This document shows, piece after piece, positions 41,572 to 49,468 of a stretch of DNA of 64,000 bases. The notes below the pieces were generated by a model that was not told where the DNA came from, did not search any database, and worked only from the letters and a program-made list of their open reading frames with translations. The position numbers and the translations under genes were made by a program. Position 1 is the stretch's first letter. Every line of letters begins with the position of its first letter. Origin of the DNA: Caballeronia calidae (GTDB taxonomy: Bacteria > Pseudomonadota > Gammaproteobacteria > Burkholderiales > Burkholderiaceae); contig NZ_FCOX02000030.1 in the NCBI RefSeq assembly GCF_900044055.2, positions 44,347 to 108,346 of the forward strand, given 5' to 3'.

Positions 41572-41946
41572 ATGCGCGAAGACGACTTGAATCAGGTGTT
41601 CGCGGCCCTCGCCGATCCCACGCGCCGCGCGATCGTCGCGCGACTCGCGAACGGCGAAGCCACCGTGAATGAACTGGCCGAGCCGTTCGAGATGACGCAG
41701 CCGTCCATCTCCAAGCATCTCAAGGTGCTGGAGCGCGCGGGCTTGATCTCGCGCTCGCGCGCCGCGCAGACGCGCCCTTGCCGTCTCGAGCCCGCCACGC
41801 TGAGCGAAGCCGCGAACTGGATCGAAGCGTATCGCTCCTTGTGGGAAGCCAGTTTCGACAGGCTCGATGCGTTCCTGAAAACGACCGCGAAGACGAAGCC
41901 GAAGAAGCCATCGACATCGAAAGGAAGAAAACATGCCGCAAAATAA
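41572..41946 (+). CDS. ArsR/SdpR-family winged-helix regulator, 124 aa
   Basis: Compact winged helix with LADPTRRAIVARLANGEATV and the recognition helix MTQPSISKHLKVLERAGLI; no metal-binding Cys box, so it is the metal-independent type. It is followed by and overlaps (14 bp) an AHSA1/SRPBCC gene, a common regulator-partner pair. The C-terminus is a Lys-rich tail. An AT-rich stretch TTGGCTATATAACC just upstream may be the promoter and autoregulatory site. Confidence 0.9.
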   Translation: MREDDLNQVFAALADPTRRAIVARLANGEATVNELAEPFEMTQPSISKHLKVLERAGLISRSRAAQTRPCRLEPATLSEAANWIEAYRSLWEASFDRLDAFLKTTAKTKPKKPSTSKGRKHAAK

Positions 41947-42448
41947 TGCTACGGCCGCCAGCAGCGTGGCCTTCGAAATGAACCGCGTATTCGACGCGCC
42001 TCGCGAACGCGTGTGGCAGGCATGGAGCGAGGCGGACCAGATCGCGCGATGGTGGGGGCCGAAAGGCTGCACGCTGGACCTGCATCGCTTCGAGTTCCGT
42101 CCGGGCGGCTTCTTTCATTACGCGATGAAGTTCGCCGGCGCGCCCGCCATGTGGGGCCGCTTCAATTACCGCGATATCGTGGCGCGCGAGCGCATCGTCT
42201 GGCTCAACTCATTCGCGAACGAAAACTGCGGCATCGCACGCGCGCCGTTCAGCGATGTGTGCCCGCTGGAAATCGAGAACGTCGTGACGTTCAGCGACGA
42301 GAACGGCAAGACGATGGTCGCGCTGCGTGCCACGCCGTTCGGCGCGAGCGAGCAGGAGCAGCGCTATTTCGATGAACTGCGCCCGTCGCTCGAACAAGGC
42401 TACGGCGGAACACTCGACCAGCTCGCCGGCTTCCTGCGCGGCGCGTGA
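41933..42448 (+). CDS. SRPBCC/AHSA1-domain protein, 171 aa
   Basis: START-like helix-grip fold: FDAPRERVWQAWSEADQIARWWGPKGCT at the N-terminus is the typical AHSA1 opening and the C-terminal helix with GYGGTLDQLAGFL closes the cavity. These proteins bind hydrophobic ligands, but the ligand is unknown. It begins inside the ArsR gene with AAGGAAG upstream, so the two are translationally coupled. Confidence 0.88.
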   Translation: MPQNNATAASSVAFEMNRVFDAPRERVWQAWSEADQIARWWGPKGCTLDLHRFEFRPGGFFHYAMKFAGAPAMWGRFNYRDIVARERIVWLNSFANENCGIARAPFSDVCPLEIENVVTFSDENGKTMVALRATPFGASEQEQRYFDELRPSLEQGYGGTLDQLAGFLRGA

Positions 42449-42458
42449 AGCGCCGCGC
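42436..42458. terminator. GC-rich hairpin between convergent genes
   Basis: GCGCGGCGC / GCGCCGCGC, 9 bp with a 5-nt loop, overlapping the stop codon of the SRPBCC gene and lying 9 bp from the PoxB stop. There is no T-run, so it is a possible terminator only. Confidence 0.4.
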
Positions 42459-42466
42459 GTACGTGC

Positions 42467-44188
42467 TCAACGCAGGTTCGTGCGCGCGAGTTCGACGATT
42501 TCATCGCCGCGGCCACTCAAAACGGCGCGCAGCATGTAAAGGCTGAAGCCCTTCGCCTGCGACAGCTCGATGGTCGGCGGCATCGCGAGTTCATGCTTGG
42601 ACGTGACGACATCGACGACCGCCGGCCCCTTGTGCGCGAACGCTTCCCGCAACGCGTTCTCGAGTTGCTCCGACTCCTCCACACGCACCGACCAGATGCC
42701 CGCGCCCTTCGCGATCTGCGAGAAGTCGGTCTTGCTGAGATCGACATTGGTGTCGAGATAGCCGCCCGCCTTCAGCTCCATCGAAACGAAGCCGAGCAGG
42801 CTGTTGTTGAACACGACGACCTTGATCGGCAAGTCGAGCTGCACGGCCGAGAGCAGATCGCCGAGCAGCATCGACAGACCGCCATCGCCCGATAGCGACA
42901 CCACCTGCCGCTGCGGATGCGCGGCCTGCGCACCGAGCGCCTGCGGCATCGCATTGGCCATCGATCCATGATTGAACGAGCCGTGCAACTGGCGCTTGCC
43001 GTTCATCGTCAGATAGCGCGCGGCCCAGAGCGTCGGCGTGCCGACGTCCACCGTGAAGATCGCGTCCTCTGCGGCGATTTCATCGACGAGCTTCGTCAGG
43101 TATTGCGGATGAATCGGACGTCCCGGCGCGGATGGCGTCGCGAGATCGTCGAGGTCCTTGCGAGCGCTCGCGTAATGCCTGAGCGCGTTGTCGAGGAAGC
43201 GCCGCTCGTCCTTGCGCTGAAGCTTCGGCATCAGCGCGGCCAGGGTTTCCTTGATCGTGCCGACGAGCCCCATTTCAAGGGGCGCGCGGCGTCCCAGTTG
43301 CGAGCCGCGCCAGTCGATCTGCACGATCTTCGCCTGCGGCGGATAGAACGGCCGATAGGGAAAGTCACAGCCGAGCAGCAGCAGCGTGTCGCAGGACATC
43401 ATCGCGTGATAGCCCGAACTGAAGCCGATGAGCCCCGTCATGCCGACATCGAACGGATTGTCGTACTCGATGAACTGCTTGCCGCGCAGCGCATGCACGA
43501 TGGGCGCGCCGAGCGTATCGGCGAGCGTGACCACTTCGTCGTGCGAACCCGCGACGCCGCTGCCGCACATGATCGTCACCGCTTCGCAGCCGTTCAGCAG
43601 CGCCGCGAGCTTGTCGAGATCCGCGTCGGACGGCACGATCGCGCCCGGCGCGCTCGCGGTCCAGCGCGGCTCCACGCCTGGGCCCTCGCTCAAGGCGACA
43701 TCGCCGGGCAAGACGATCACCGCGACGCCGCGCTGATCGATCGCCGCGCGCATCGCGCGTTCGAGCACGCGCGGAAACTGCGACGCATTCGACACCAGTT
43801 CCACGAAGTGGCTGCACTCCCTGAACAATTCCTGCGGATGCGTTTCCTGGAAGTAGCCGAGACCGATTTCCGTCGACGGGATATGCGCGGCGATGGCGAG
43901 CACCGGTTGATGATTGCGGTGGCAATCGTAGAGGCCGTTGATCAGATGCAGGTTGCCCGGCCCGCAACTGCCCGCGCACACGGCGAGCTTGCCTGTCGCG
44001 GCAGCGTCCGCGCCGGCCGCGAACGCGGCGGCCTCTTCGTGGCGCGTATGCATCCAGCGGATCGAGCCCACGCGGTCGAGACTGAAAGCGAGCCCGTTCA
44101 GGCTGTCTCCGGTGACGCCCCAGATGCGCTCGACGCCCGCGGCCGCAAGCGTCTTCGCCAGATAATCCGCAATCGTGTTCTTGGCCAT
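42467..44188 (-). CDS. poxB: ubiquinone-dependent pyruvate dehydrogenase (pyruvate oxidase), 573 aa
   Basis: Peripheral membrane TPP/FAD enzyme converting pyruvate to acetate and CO2 while reducing ubiquinone. Glu51 in RHEEAAAFAAGA activates TPP; the TPP-magnesium motif is GDGGLSMLLGDL...VVFNN; the C-terminus GFSLYMLRAVLSGRGDEIVEL matches the lipid-activated membrane-binding tail of E. coli PoxB. The length (573 aa) equals the family norm. AAGGGACC precedes the ATG. Expected to serve in stationary phase or at low oxygen. Confidence 0.95.
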   Translation of the reverse strand: MAKNTIADYLAKTLAAAGVERIWGVTGDSLNGLAFSLDRVGSIRWMHTRHEEAAAFAAGADAAATGKLAVCAGSCGPGNLHLINGLYDCHRNHQPVLAIAAHIPSTEIGLGYFQETHPQELFRECSHFVELVSNASQFPRVLERAMRAAIDQRGVAVIVLPGDVALSEGPGVEPRWTASAPGAIVPSDADLDKLAALLNGCEAVTIMCGSGVAGSHDEVVTLADTLGAPIVHALRGKQFIEYDNPFDVGMTGLIGFSSGYHAMMSCDTLLLLGCDFPYRPFYPPQAKIVQIDWRGSQLGRRAPLEMGLVGTIKETLAALMPKLQRKDERRFLDNALRHYASARKDLDDLATPSAPGRPIHPQYLTKLVDEIAAEDAIFTVDVGTPTLWAARYLTMNGKRQLHGSFNHGSMANAMPQALGAQAAHPQRQVVSLSGDGGLSMLLGDLLSAVQLDLPIKVVVFNNSLLGFVSMELKAGGYLDTNVDLSKTDFSQIAKGAGIWSVRVEESEQLENALREAFAHKGPAVVDVVTSKHELAMPPTIELSQAKGFSLYMLRAVLSGRGDEIVELARTNLR

Positions 44189-44524
44189 GATGGTCCCTTT
44201 GCTGAAGAGAAGGCGTCCAGTGAATGGCGGAATCGCGCAGCGGAGCGTCACGCGGCGCACGCGCGATGGTTCAATGCATGCAGAATTCAAAACGCAGAGG
44301 CAGTGTACGCCGGGGCATCGAGGCTTGTCGTAAACCATGCCGACACCGCTCGGCCAACGCACGGGCGCGCTCGGTACATGGCGTCCGCGCGGGCGCCCTC
44401 AAAGGCATTTCGAATGCATTATTCCGGATGGCATTCGGTATGCAGCATGCAAACGACAAGCGGGGCCGGGTCGTCTTTCGACCCGGCCCCGCTTGCATGT
44501 GATGATACTCGGCAGCGTGGACGC
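44189..44524. other. intergenic region with dispersed repeat elements and a terminator
   Basis: 336 bp. It holds two members of a short GCAT-rich repeat (44272-44295 and 44405-44451) and the strong hairpin of the ABC operon (44458-44494). The PoxB promoter should be within 44189-44300. No gene is supported. Confidence 0.6.
44458..44494 (-). terminator. terminator hairpin of the ABC importer operon
   Basis: A perfect 16-bp stem (arms 44458-44473 and 44479-44494, AAGCGGGGCCGGGTCG and its complement) around a TCTTT loop, 31 bp after the stop of the substrate-binding protein gene. The A/T ends of the stem provide a short U-tract. Confidence 0.8.
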
Positions 44525-45322
44525 TCAAGCGCCCTTGCGCACGCTCTCCGGCAGATCACGTCCGTGATACTTCTTGTAGATCGTGTTCAGATTGCCGTTC
44601 TTCATGTTCGTGCCGACCCAGTTGTTCACCCACTCCTTCAGGCGCGGCTGTTCCTTGTTCATCGCAATGCCGAGATCGAAGGTCTTCTGCTCGAACTTCA
44701 TCTCGATGTTGCGCTGGGGCGCACGATCCTGCATTTCCTTCAGGTTCGAAGGCGTGCTCGAGAAGATGTCGACCTGGCCCGTGACCATCGACGTGATGAG
44801 CGTCGCGTCGTCCTCATAGCGCTGGATTTGCGCGCCCTTCGCCTGTTGCGTCGTGAGCGTGTCGTTCACCGTGGCGCGCGTGAGGCCGATGGTCTTGCCG
44901 TCGAGATCCGTGTAGCTCTTTACGTTGGCCGTCTTCACGCCGCCGACGATGATCGAGATCACCGCATACGGGTTCGAGAAATCGACCACCTTCGCGCGCT
45001 CCGGCGTGACCGACAGCGAAGAGATCACGAGGTCCGCGCGCTTGGCCTGCAGCGTCGGAATACGCGCGGCGTTGGTGATCTGCACGAGTTCGAGCTTCAC
45101 GCCGAGATCCTTCGCGAGCGCCGTGGCCGTATCGACATCGGAGCCCGCGGGCTTGAGGTTCTGGTCCGCATAGCTGAAGAGCGGCGTGCCGATCGCCACC
45201 GCGACGCGCACGACGCCCGCCTTCTTGATGTCGTCGAGTTCATCGGCCAGTGCGCTGTGAGCCACGCCAGCCATCATCAGGGTTGCGAGGGCCGCGCGTG
45301 CAAGGATTGTTTTCGCTTTCAT
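44525..45322 (-). CDS. polar amino acid-type ABC transporter substrate-binding protein, 265 aa
   Basis: Signal peptide about 1-26 (ending GVAHSALA) and a type II periplasmic binding fold (SBP_bac_3): VRVAVAIGTPLFSY, LVISSLSVTPERAKVVDFSNPYAV and TIGLTRATVND. GGAGACTTGA precedes the ATG. Last gene of the importer operon (permease, permease, ATPase, binding protein). The family usually binds amino acids; the neighbouring uronate genes and a shared operator raise the possibility of an acidic sugar-derived ligand, which is inference only. Confidence 0.92.
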   Translation of the reverse strand: MKAKTILARAALATLMMAGVAHSALADELDDIKKAGVVRVAVAIGTPLFSYADQNLKPAGSDVDTATALAKDLGVKLELVQITNAARIPTLQAKRADLVISSLSVTPERAKVVDFSNPYAVISIIVGGVKTANVKSYTDLDGKTIGLTRATVNDTLTTQQAKGAQIQRYEDDATLITSMVTGQVDIFSSTPSNLKEMQDRAPQRNIEMKFEQKTFDLGIAMNKEQPRLKEWVNNWVGTNMKNGNLNTIYKKYHGRDLPESVRKGA

Positions 45323-45370
45323 TCAAGTCTCCGTCGTTATTGATGTTGCAATGGATCGATGTCGCGGCTA

Positions 45371-46099
45371 TCAAAGTCCGTTATCGAGAAATGCGCGCAG
45401 TTCGGGCGTGCGAGGCGCGTCGAGCATGCTGCCGTCGCCCACTTCCCATACCTTGCCCTGATGCATGTAGATGATGCGATCCGCCACGCGCTTCGCGAAG
45501 GCCATCTCGTGCGTGACGAGCAGCATCGTCATGCCGTCCGCGGCGAGGTCTTCCATCACGCGCAGCACTTCGCCCGTCAGTTGTGGATCGAGCGCCGAGG
45601 TCACTTCGTCGAACAGCATCACCTTCGGCGACATCGCGAGCGAGCGCGCAATCGCCACGCGCTGCTGCTGTCCGCCGGATAGCTGCTCGGGATAGGCGCC
45701 GGCCTTCTGCCCGAGACCGACCTGCTCCAGCACGTTCGTCGCGATGCGCCGCGCTTCGTCGCGCGACATCTTCTTCACATGACGCAGCGCGAGCATGATG
45801 TTCTCTTCCACCGTCAGATGCGGAAAGAGGTTATAGCTTTGAAATACGATGCCCACTTCACGGCGCAACAGATGCAGATCGACCTTCGGATCATCGACGC
45901 GAATCCCGCATACTTCGATCTGTCCTTGATCGATCGTCTCGAGTCTGTCGATGCAGCGCAATGCCGTGCTCTTGCCCGAGCCGCTCGCGCCGATCACCGC
46001 GATCATCTCGCCCTTGTTGACTTCGAAGGACACGCCCTTCAGAACGTGATTGGAGCCGAAGCTCTTATGAATATCGCCGACCTTAACGATTGCTGACAT
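45371..46099 (-). CDS. polar amino acid-type ABC transporter ATPase, 242 aa
   Basis: GlnQ/HisP-like ATPase with Walker A GASGSGKST, signature LSGGQQQRVAIARSLA and Walker B VMLFDEVTSALDP, plus the H-loop VTHEMAFA. The start overlaps the 3' end of the upstream permease gene by 17 bp. Energises the two permeases encoded immediately upstream. Confidence 0.95.
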   Translation of the reverse strand: MSAIVKVGDIHKSFGSNHVLKGVSFEVNKGEMIAVIGASGSGKSTALRCIDRLETIDQGQIEVCGIRVDDPKVDLHLLRREVGIVFQSYNLFPHLTVEENIMLALRHVKKMSRDEARRIATNVLEQVGLGQKAGAYPEQLSGGQQQRVAIARSLAMSPKVMLFDEVTSALDPQLTGEVLRVMEDLAADGMTMLLVTHEMAFAKRVADRIIYMHQGKVWEVGDGSMLDAPRTPELRAFLDNGL

Positions 46100-46736
46100 T
46101 GAGCTTGTTCTCCATCGATTGGCTCCAGCGCGAAAGCGGATAGCACAGGACGAAATAGAAAGCGCCGACCAGTCCGAAGATGAGGAACGGCTGGAAGATC
46201 GAGTTGTTGATGATCTGACCTGCGCGCGTCAGTTCGACGAAGCCGATCACCGAAGCAAGCGACGTCATCTTGATGAGCTGCACGAGAAAGCCGACGGTCG
46301 GCGGCAACGCAAGGCGCATCGCCTGCGGGACGATCACGAGGCGCAGCGTTTGCCAGCGCGTGAGCGACAGACACTCCGACGCTTCCCATTGCGGCTTCGG
46401 CATCGCTTCGATACAGCCGCGCCAGATATCGCCGAGATAGGCGCTCGAATACACCATCAAGGCAAGCCCCGCCGCGACGAGCGCGGGCACCTGAAAGCCA
46501 TAGACCGACAAGCCGAAGTACACGATGAACAGCAGGATCAGCAGCGGAATGCCCTGAATCGCTTCGATATAGACGAGCGCCGTGCGCGCAAGCCATGCGC
46601 GCGGCGAGATGCGCGCGAGCATCACGCCGAATCCGCCGATGCCGCCCAGCACGAATGCGAGCGCCGAAAGCACCAGCGTCCAGCCGATCGATTGCACCAG
46701 ATAAACCAGGTGCGATGATGTGAATCCAGCACTCAT
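46083..46736 (-). CDS. polar amino acid-type ABC transporter permease, 217 aa
   Basis: HisM/GlnP-family permease with about five membrane helices and the EAA loop EASECLSLTRWQTLRLVIVPQA. GGAGGTGCGGC precedes the ATG, which overlaps the stop of the previous permease gene by 4 bp (ATGA). It forms a heterodimeric channel with the product of that gene. Confidence 0.93.
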   Translation of the reverse strand: MSAGFTSSHLVYLVQSIGWTLVLSALAFVLGGIGGFGVMLARISPRAWLARTALVYIEAIQGIPLLILLFIVYFGLSVYGFQVPALVAAGLALMVYSSAYLGDIWRGCIEAMPKPQWEASECLSLTRWQTLRLVIVPQAMRLALPPTVGFLVQLIKMTSLASVIGFVELTRAGQIINNSIFQPFLIFGLVGAFYFVLCYPLSRWSQSMENKLNVSNR

Positions 46737-47479
46737 GCCGCACCTCCGGGAATGACGGTATCGATGCGCTGCGGATCGGGCGGCGTCTTGCCCGCGCGTT
46801 TGGCGGCGAGACGAATCGCGCGGCGGCGCTTGAAAAGATGCTCGCCCACGGCCCACGCAACGAGCTTGATGATCAGCGACAACACGAGATACAACGCAGC
46901 GACCACGATGTACGTTTCGAGCGAGCGGTACGTATCGGACTGCACCGTATTCGCGACCGCCGTGAGTTCTTCCGCCGAGATTTGCGAGGCAACGGCGGAG
47001 GCCTGCATCATCAAGAGAAACTGGCTCGTCAACGCGGGATACACCTTTTCGATCGACGGCTGCAGCATCACGTGCCAGCCGATGCGCCACTTCGGAAGCC
47101 CGAGGCATTCGGCAGCTTCGATCTGTCCGCGCGGCACCGATTCCAGTCCGGCGCGAATGATCTCGGCCGCGTATGCGCCGATGTTGATGGTCATCGCGAG
47201 CGCGGCGGCCGCGAAGGTCGGCATGCGCAAGCCGATGCTCGCGAGACCGAAATACAGCAGAAAGATCTGCACGAGGAACGGCGTGTTGCGCACGGCCTCG
47301 ATATAGATGATGCAGATGCGCGTGAGCACCGGCACCTTCGCGCGCTTGGCGAACGCGACCAGCATGCCGAGAATCAGGCCGAAGAACACGGCCACGCACG
47401 TCATCTTGAGCGTGAGCCACGCGCCCAGAAGGAACGTCGGCCAGTACGGCAACAGCGATGAGAAATCGAGAGAAAACAT
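46733..47479 (-). CDS. polar amino acid-type ABC transporter permease, 248 aa
   Basis: First gene of the importer operon. Typical HisMQ features: IEAVRNTPFLVQIFLLYFGL in helix 3 and the EAA loop EAAECLGLPKWRIGWHVMLQ. The C-terminus extends into a basic cytoplasmic tail of about 30 residues. A candidate GntR operator lies 56 bp upstream (47535-47548). Confidence 0.93.
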   Translation of the reverse strand: MFSLDFSSLLPYWPTFLLGAWLTLKMTCVAVFFGLILGMLVAFAKRAKVPVLTRICIIYIEAVRNTPFLVQIFLLYFGLASIGLRMPTFAAAALAMTINIGAYAAEIIRAGLESVPRGQIEAAECLGLPKWRIGWHVMLQPSIEKVYPALTSQFLLMMQASAVASQISAEELTAVANTVQSDTYRSLETYIVVAALYLVLSLIIKLVAWAVGEHLFKRRRAIRLAAKRAGKTPPDPQRIDTVIPGGAA

Positions 47480-47534
47480 GGCGGCGTATGTCCCCTGAAG
47501 TTTGAGCGCCCTACTCAATGCACCGGCACGGGAT

Positions 47535-47548
47535 GTATGACGACATAC
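47535..47548 (-). promoter_or_regulatory. candidate GntR operator upstream of the ABC importer
   Basis: Minus-strand sequence GTATGTCGTCATAC, an imperfect palindrome (GTATG/CATAC arms). It matches GTACGTTGTCATAT at 48515-48528 in the divergent region of the uronate dehydrogenase and GntR genes at 11 of 14 positions. Confidence 0.5.
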
Positions 47549-47580
47549 TACAAATCCCGTGATACTGCATTCTGCATGCA

Positions 47581-48426
47581 TTAAACCGGGTCGAACGGGC
47601 CTGTGACCGTGAAGGTGCCGCCCTGCAACACGGCCACCGGGTCGGTGGGCGCGGGCGGCGGCGTCGCTTCGACTTTTTCGCGGAACTGCTCGGACGAGTC
47701 GCGCGGCACGAAGCCGAGATGCGCGGCGCAGCGGTTGTCCCACCACGTGTGCGCGTTCGCGGACATGCCGAAGACGATCGTGTGACCCACGTCCGGCGTG
47801 AAGAGGCTGCGGCGCAACAGGTCGTGGAAATCGTCGTAGCTCATCCAGCTCGCCATCATGCGGCGGTCCTTCGGCTCCGGGAACACCGAGCCGATGCGGA
47901 TGCTCACGGTCTCGATGCCGTAACGGTCGAAGTACATCTGCGCCATGTCTTCGCCGAACGACTTCGACAGGCCGTAGTAGCCATCGGGACGCTTGCGCGC
48001 GGTGGCATCGATTCGCTCGTCCTGCCGATAGAAGCCCGTCACGTGATTCGAGCTCGCAAACACGATGCGCTTCACGCCTTGACGCCGAGCCGCTTCGTAG
48101 AGATTGAACACGCCCTTGATGTTGGCTTCGAGTATCTCCTCGAACGGGCGCTCGACCGACACGCCGCCGAGATGGACGATCGCATCGCAATCCTTCGCGA
48201 GCGCGTCGACTGTGAGGCGGTCCGCGAGATCGCAAGGCACGATTTCTTCATGAGGCGCGGCGTCGCCGGGCAAGACGCCCGGAAGATCGGAGATGCGCAC
48301 GTGCCGCGCGAACTCGGCGACGCGATGCCGGATCGCCTGTCCGATTCCACCCGCGGCGCCCGTCAGCAGCAGGCGATCGAATTGCGCGGCGTTCTCGGAG
48401 GACGGCGTGCTGTTTTGTTGTTCCAT
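47581..48426 (-). CDS. udh: uronate dehydrogenase, 281 aa
   Basis: NAD-dependent oxidation of D-galacturonate or D-glucuronate to the aldaro-lactone. Extended SDR fold with LTGAAGGIG (residues 21-29), SSNHVTGFY (125-133), catalytic Tyr151 and Lys155 in YGLSK, and the C-terminal LQGGTFTV, all close to characterised Agrobacterium and Pseudomonas Udh. Likely start ATG at 48426 with GGAGA upstream. It diverges from a GntR gene across 145 bp containing a candidate operator. A second udh-type gene is at 51958. Confidence 0.9.
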   Translation of the reverse strand: MEQQNSTPSSENAAQFDRLLLTGAAGGIGQAIRHRVAEFARHVRISDLPGVLPGDAAPHEEIVPCDLADRLTVDALAKDCDAIVHLGGVSVERPFEEILEANIKGVFNLYEAARRQGVKRIVFASSNHVTGFYRQDERIDATARKRPDGYYGLSKSFGEDMAQMYFDRYGIETVSIRIGSVFPEPKDRRMMASWMSYDDFHDLLRRSLFTPDVGHTIVFGMSANAHTWWDNRCAAHLGFVPRDSSEQFREKVEATPPPAPTDPVAVLQGGTFTVTGPFDPV

Positions 48427-48514
48427 CGAGTTGTGTCTCCTGTCGACCGGCGCTTTGAACGCCGGTCTCGTTCGAAGCTGTCGTGGCTAGGGATAACCCT
48501 GCACGCATCTTCTT

Positions 48515-48528
48515 GTACGTTGTCATAT
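48515..48528. promoter_or_regulatory. candidate GntR operator between udh and its regulator
   Basis: GTACGTTGTCATAT, related to the site at 47535-47548. It is 89 bp upstream of the dehydrogenase start and 44 bp upstream of the GntR start. Inferred from recurrence and position. Confidence 0.5.
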
Positions 48529-48571
48529 CACCGCATCACGCATAACATCATTTGCCGAACGATTTGTCAAT

Positions 48572-49378
48572 GTGTGTAAAACCCACTCCAATGAGAACGC
48601 CGTGACGCTATCGCCCGATCTTCATGCCGACACGCCCTCCGCCTCTTCCACGGACGCATCCATCGCGTTGCCGGGAATTCGACGCAGCCTCACCGCGCAA
48701 CTCGTGGACGCGTTGCGCGCGCAAATCGATTCGAAGGAACTGAAGGCCGGCGGCCGTCTTCCGACCGAAGCGGAAATGGTGCAGCGTTTCGGCGTGAGCC
48801 GCACGGTGGTCAGAGAAGCGCTATCGCGTCTGCAAGCCGCGGGACTCGTGGAGACGCGGCATGGCATCGGTACGTTTGTTTGCGAAGCGGGCGCGTCATC
48901 GCTATTGCAGCTCGATCCCGCCGATGTGGCCGGCTCCATCGATGCGCTGGCCATCCTCGAATTGCGCATCAGCCTGGAGACGGAGAGCGCGGGACTCGCC
49001 GCCATGCGCTGCGATGCCGCCCGTCTCGCAACGATGCGCTCCGCGCTCGCCGACTTCGCGCACAGCGTGGACGACGCAGCCGATACCGTATCGCCCGATC
49101 TGCGCTTTCACATGGAGATCGCGCATGCAACCGGCAATCGGTATTTCGTCGAGATCATGGAGCATCTCGGTACACGCATGATCCCGCGCACGCGCATCAC
49201 GGCGACGCCGATTCCACGCGATCGATACGCGGAGTATCTGATGCGCGTGAACCGCGAGCATGAGCAGATCGCGGATGCGATCGAGCGCGGCGATGCCGAT
49301 TCGGCACGCACCGCGATGCGGCTGCATCTGATCAATAGCCGGGAGAGATTGCGCAGGGCGCAGGCTGCGTCTGAATGA
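48572..49378 (+). CDS. GntR/FadR-family (FCD) regulator of uronate genes, 268 aa
   Basis: Winged helix with GGRLPTEAEMVQRFGVSRTVV and REALSRLQAAGLVETRHGIGTF, then an FCD domain with metal-binding DLRFHMEIAHATGN, NREHEQIADAIERGD and MRLHLINSRERL. The N-terminal 35 residues before the domain are unstructured, and the start is uncertain: GTG at 48572 or GTG at 48602, neither with a good ribosome site. Expected to repress udh and possibly the ABC importer until a uronate is present. Confidence 0.88.
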   Translation: MCKTHSNENAVTLSPDLHADTPSASSTDASIALPGIRRSLTAQLVDALRAQIDSKELKAGGRLPTEAEMVQRFGVSRTVVREALSRLQAAGLVETRHGIGTFVCEAGASSLLQLDPADVAGSIDALAILELRISLETESAGLAAMRCDAARLATMRSALADFAHSVDDAADTVSPDLRFHMEIAHATGNRYFVEIMEHLGTRMIPRTRITATPIPRDRYAEYLMRVNREHEQIADAIERGDADSARTAMRLHLINSRERLRRAQAASE

Positions 49379-49383
49379 ATGTT

Positions 49384-49408
49384 GAATGCAGAATGCTTAA
49401 TGCATAGC
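49384..49408. repeat. dispersed GCAT-rich intergenic repeat (copy d)
   Basis: Complement reads GCATTAAGCATTCTGCATTC, a variant of the 52886 copy, immediately after the GntR stop codon. Confidence 0.5.
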
Positions 49409-49429
49409 AAGGACCGCATAGCAAGGACC
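49402..49429 (+). repeat. tandem 14-bp repeat
   Basis: GCATAGCAAGGACC occurs twice in direct succession. The second copy provides the left arm of the adjacent terminator hairpin. Confidence 0.8.
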
Positions 49430-49450
49430 GCGTATCGCGACGGTCCTTGC
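49421..49450. terminator. terminator between GntR and MFS genes
   Basis: GCAAGGACC / GGTCCTTGC, 9 bp with a 12-nt loop, in the 90-bp gap between convergent genes. Confidence 0.6.
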
Positions 49451-49468
49451 CACGATGCTGCTGAGGCT

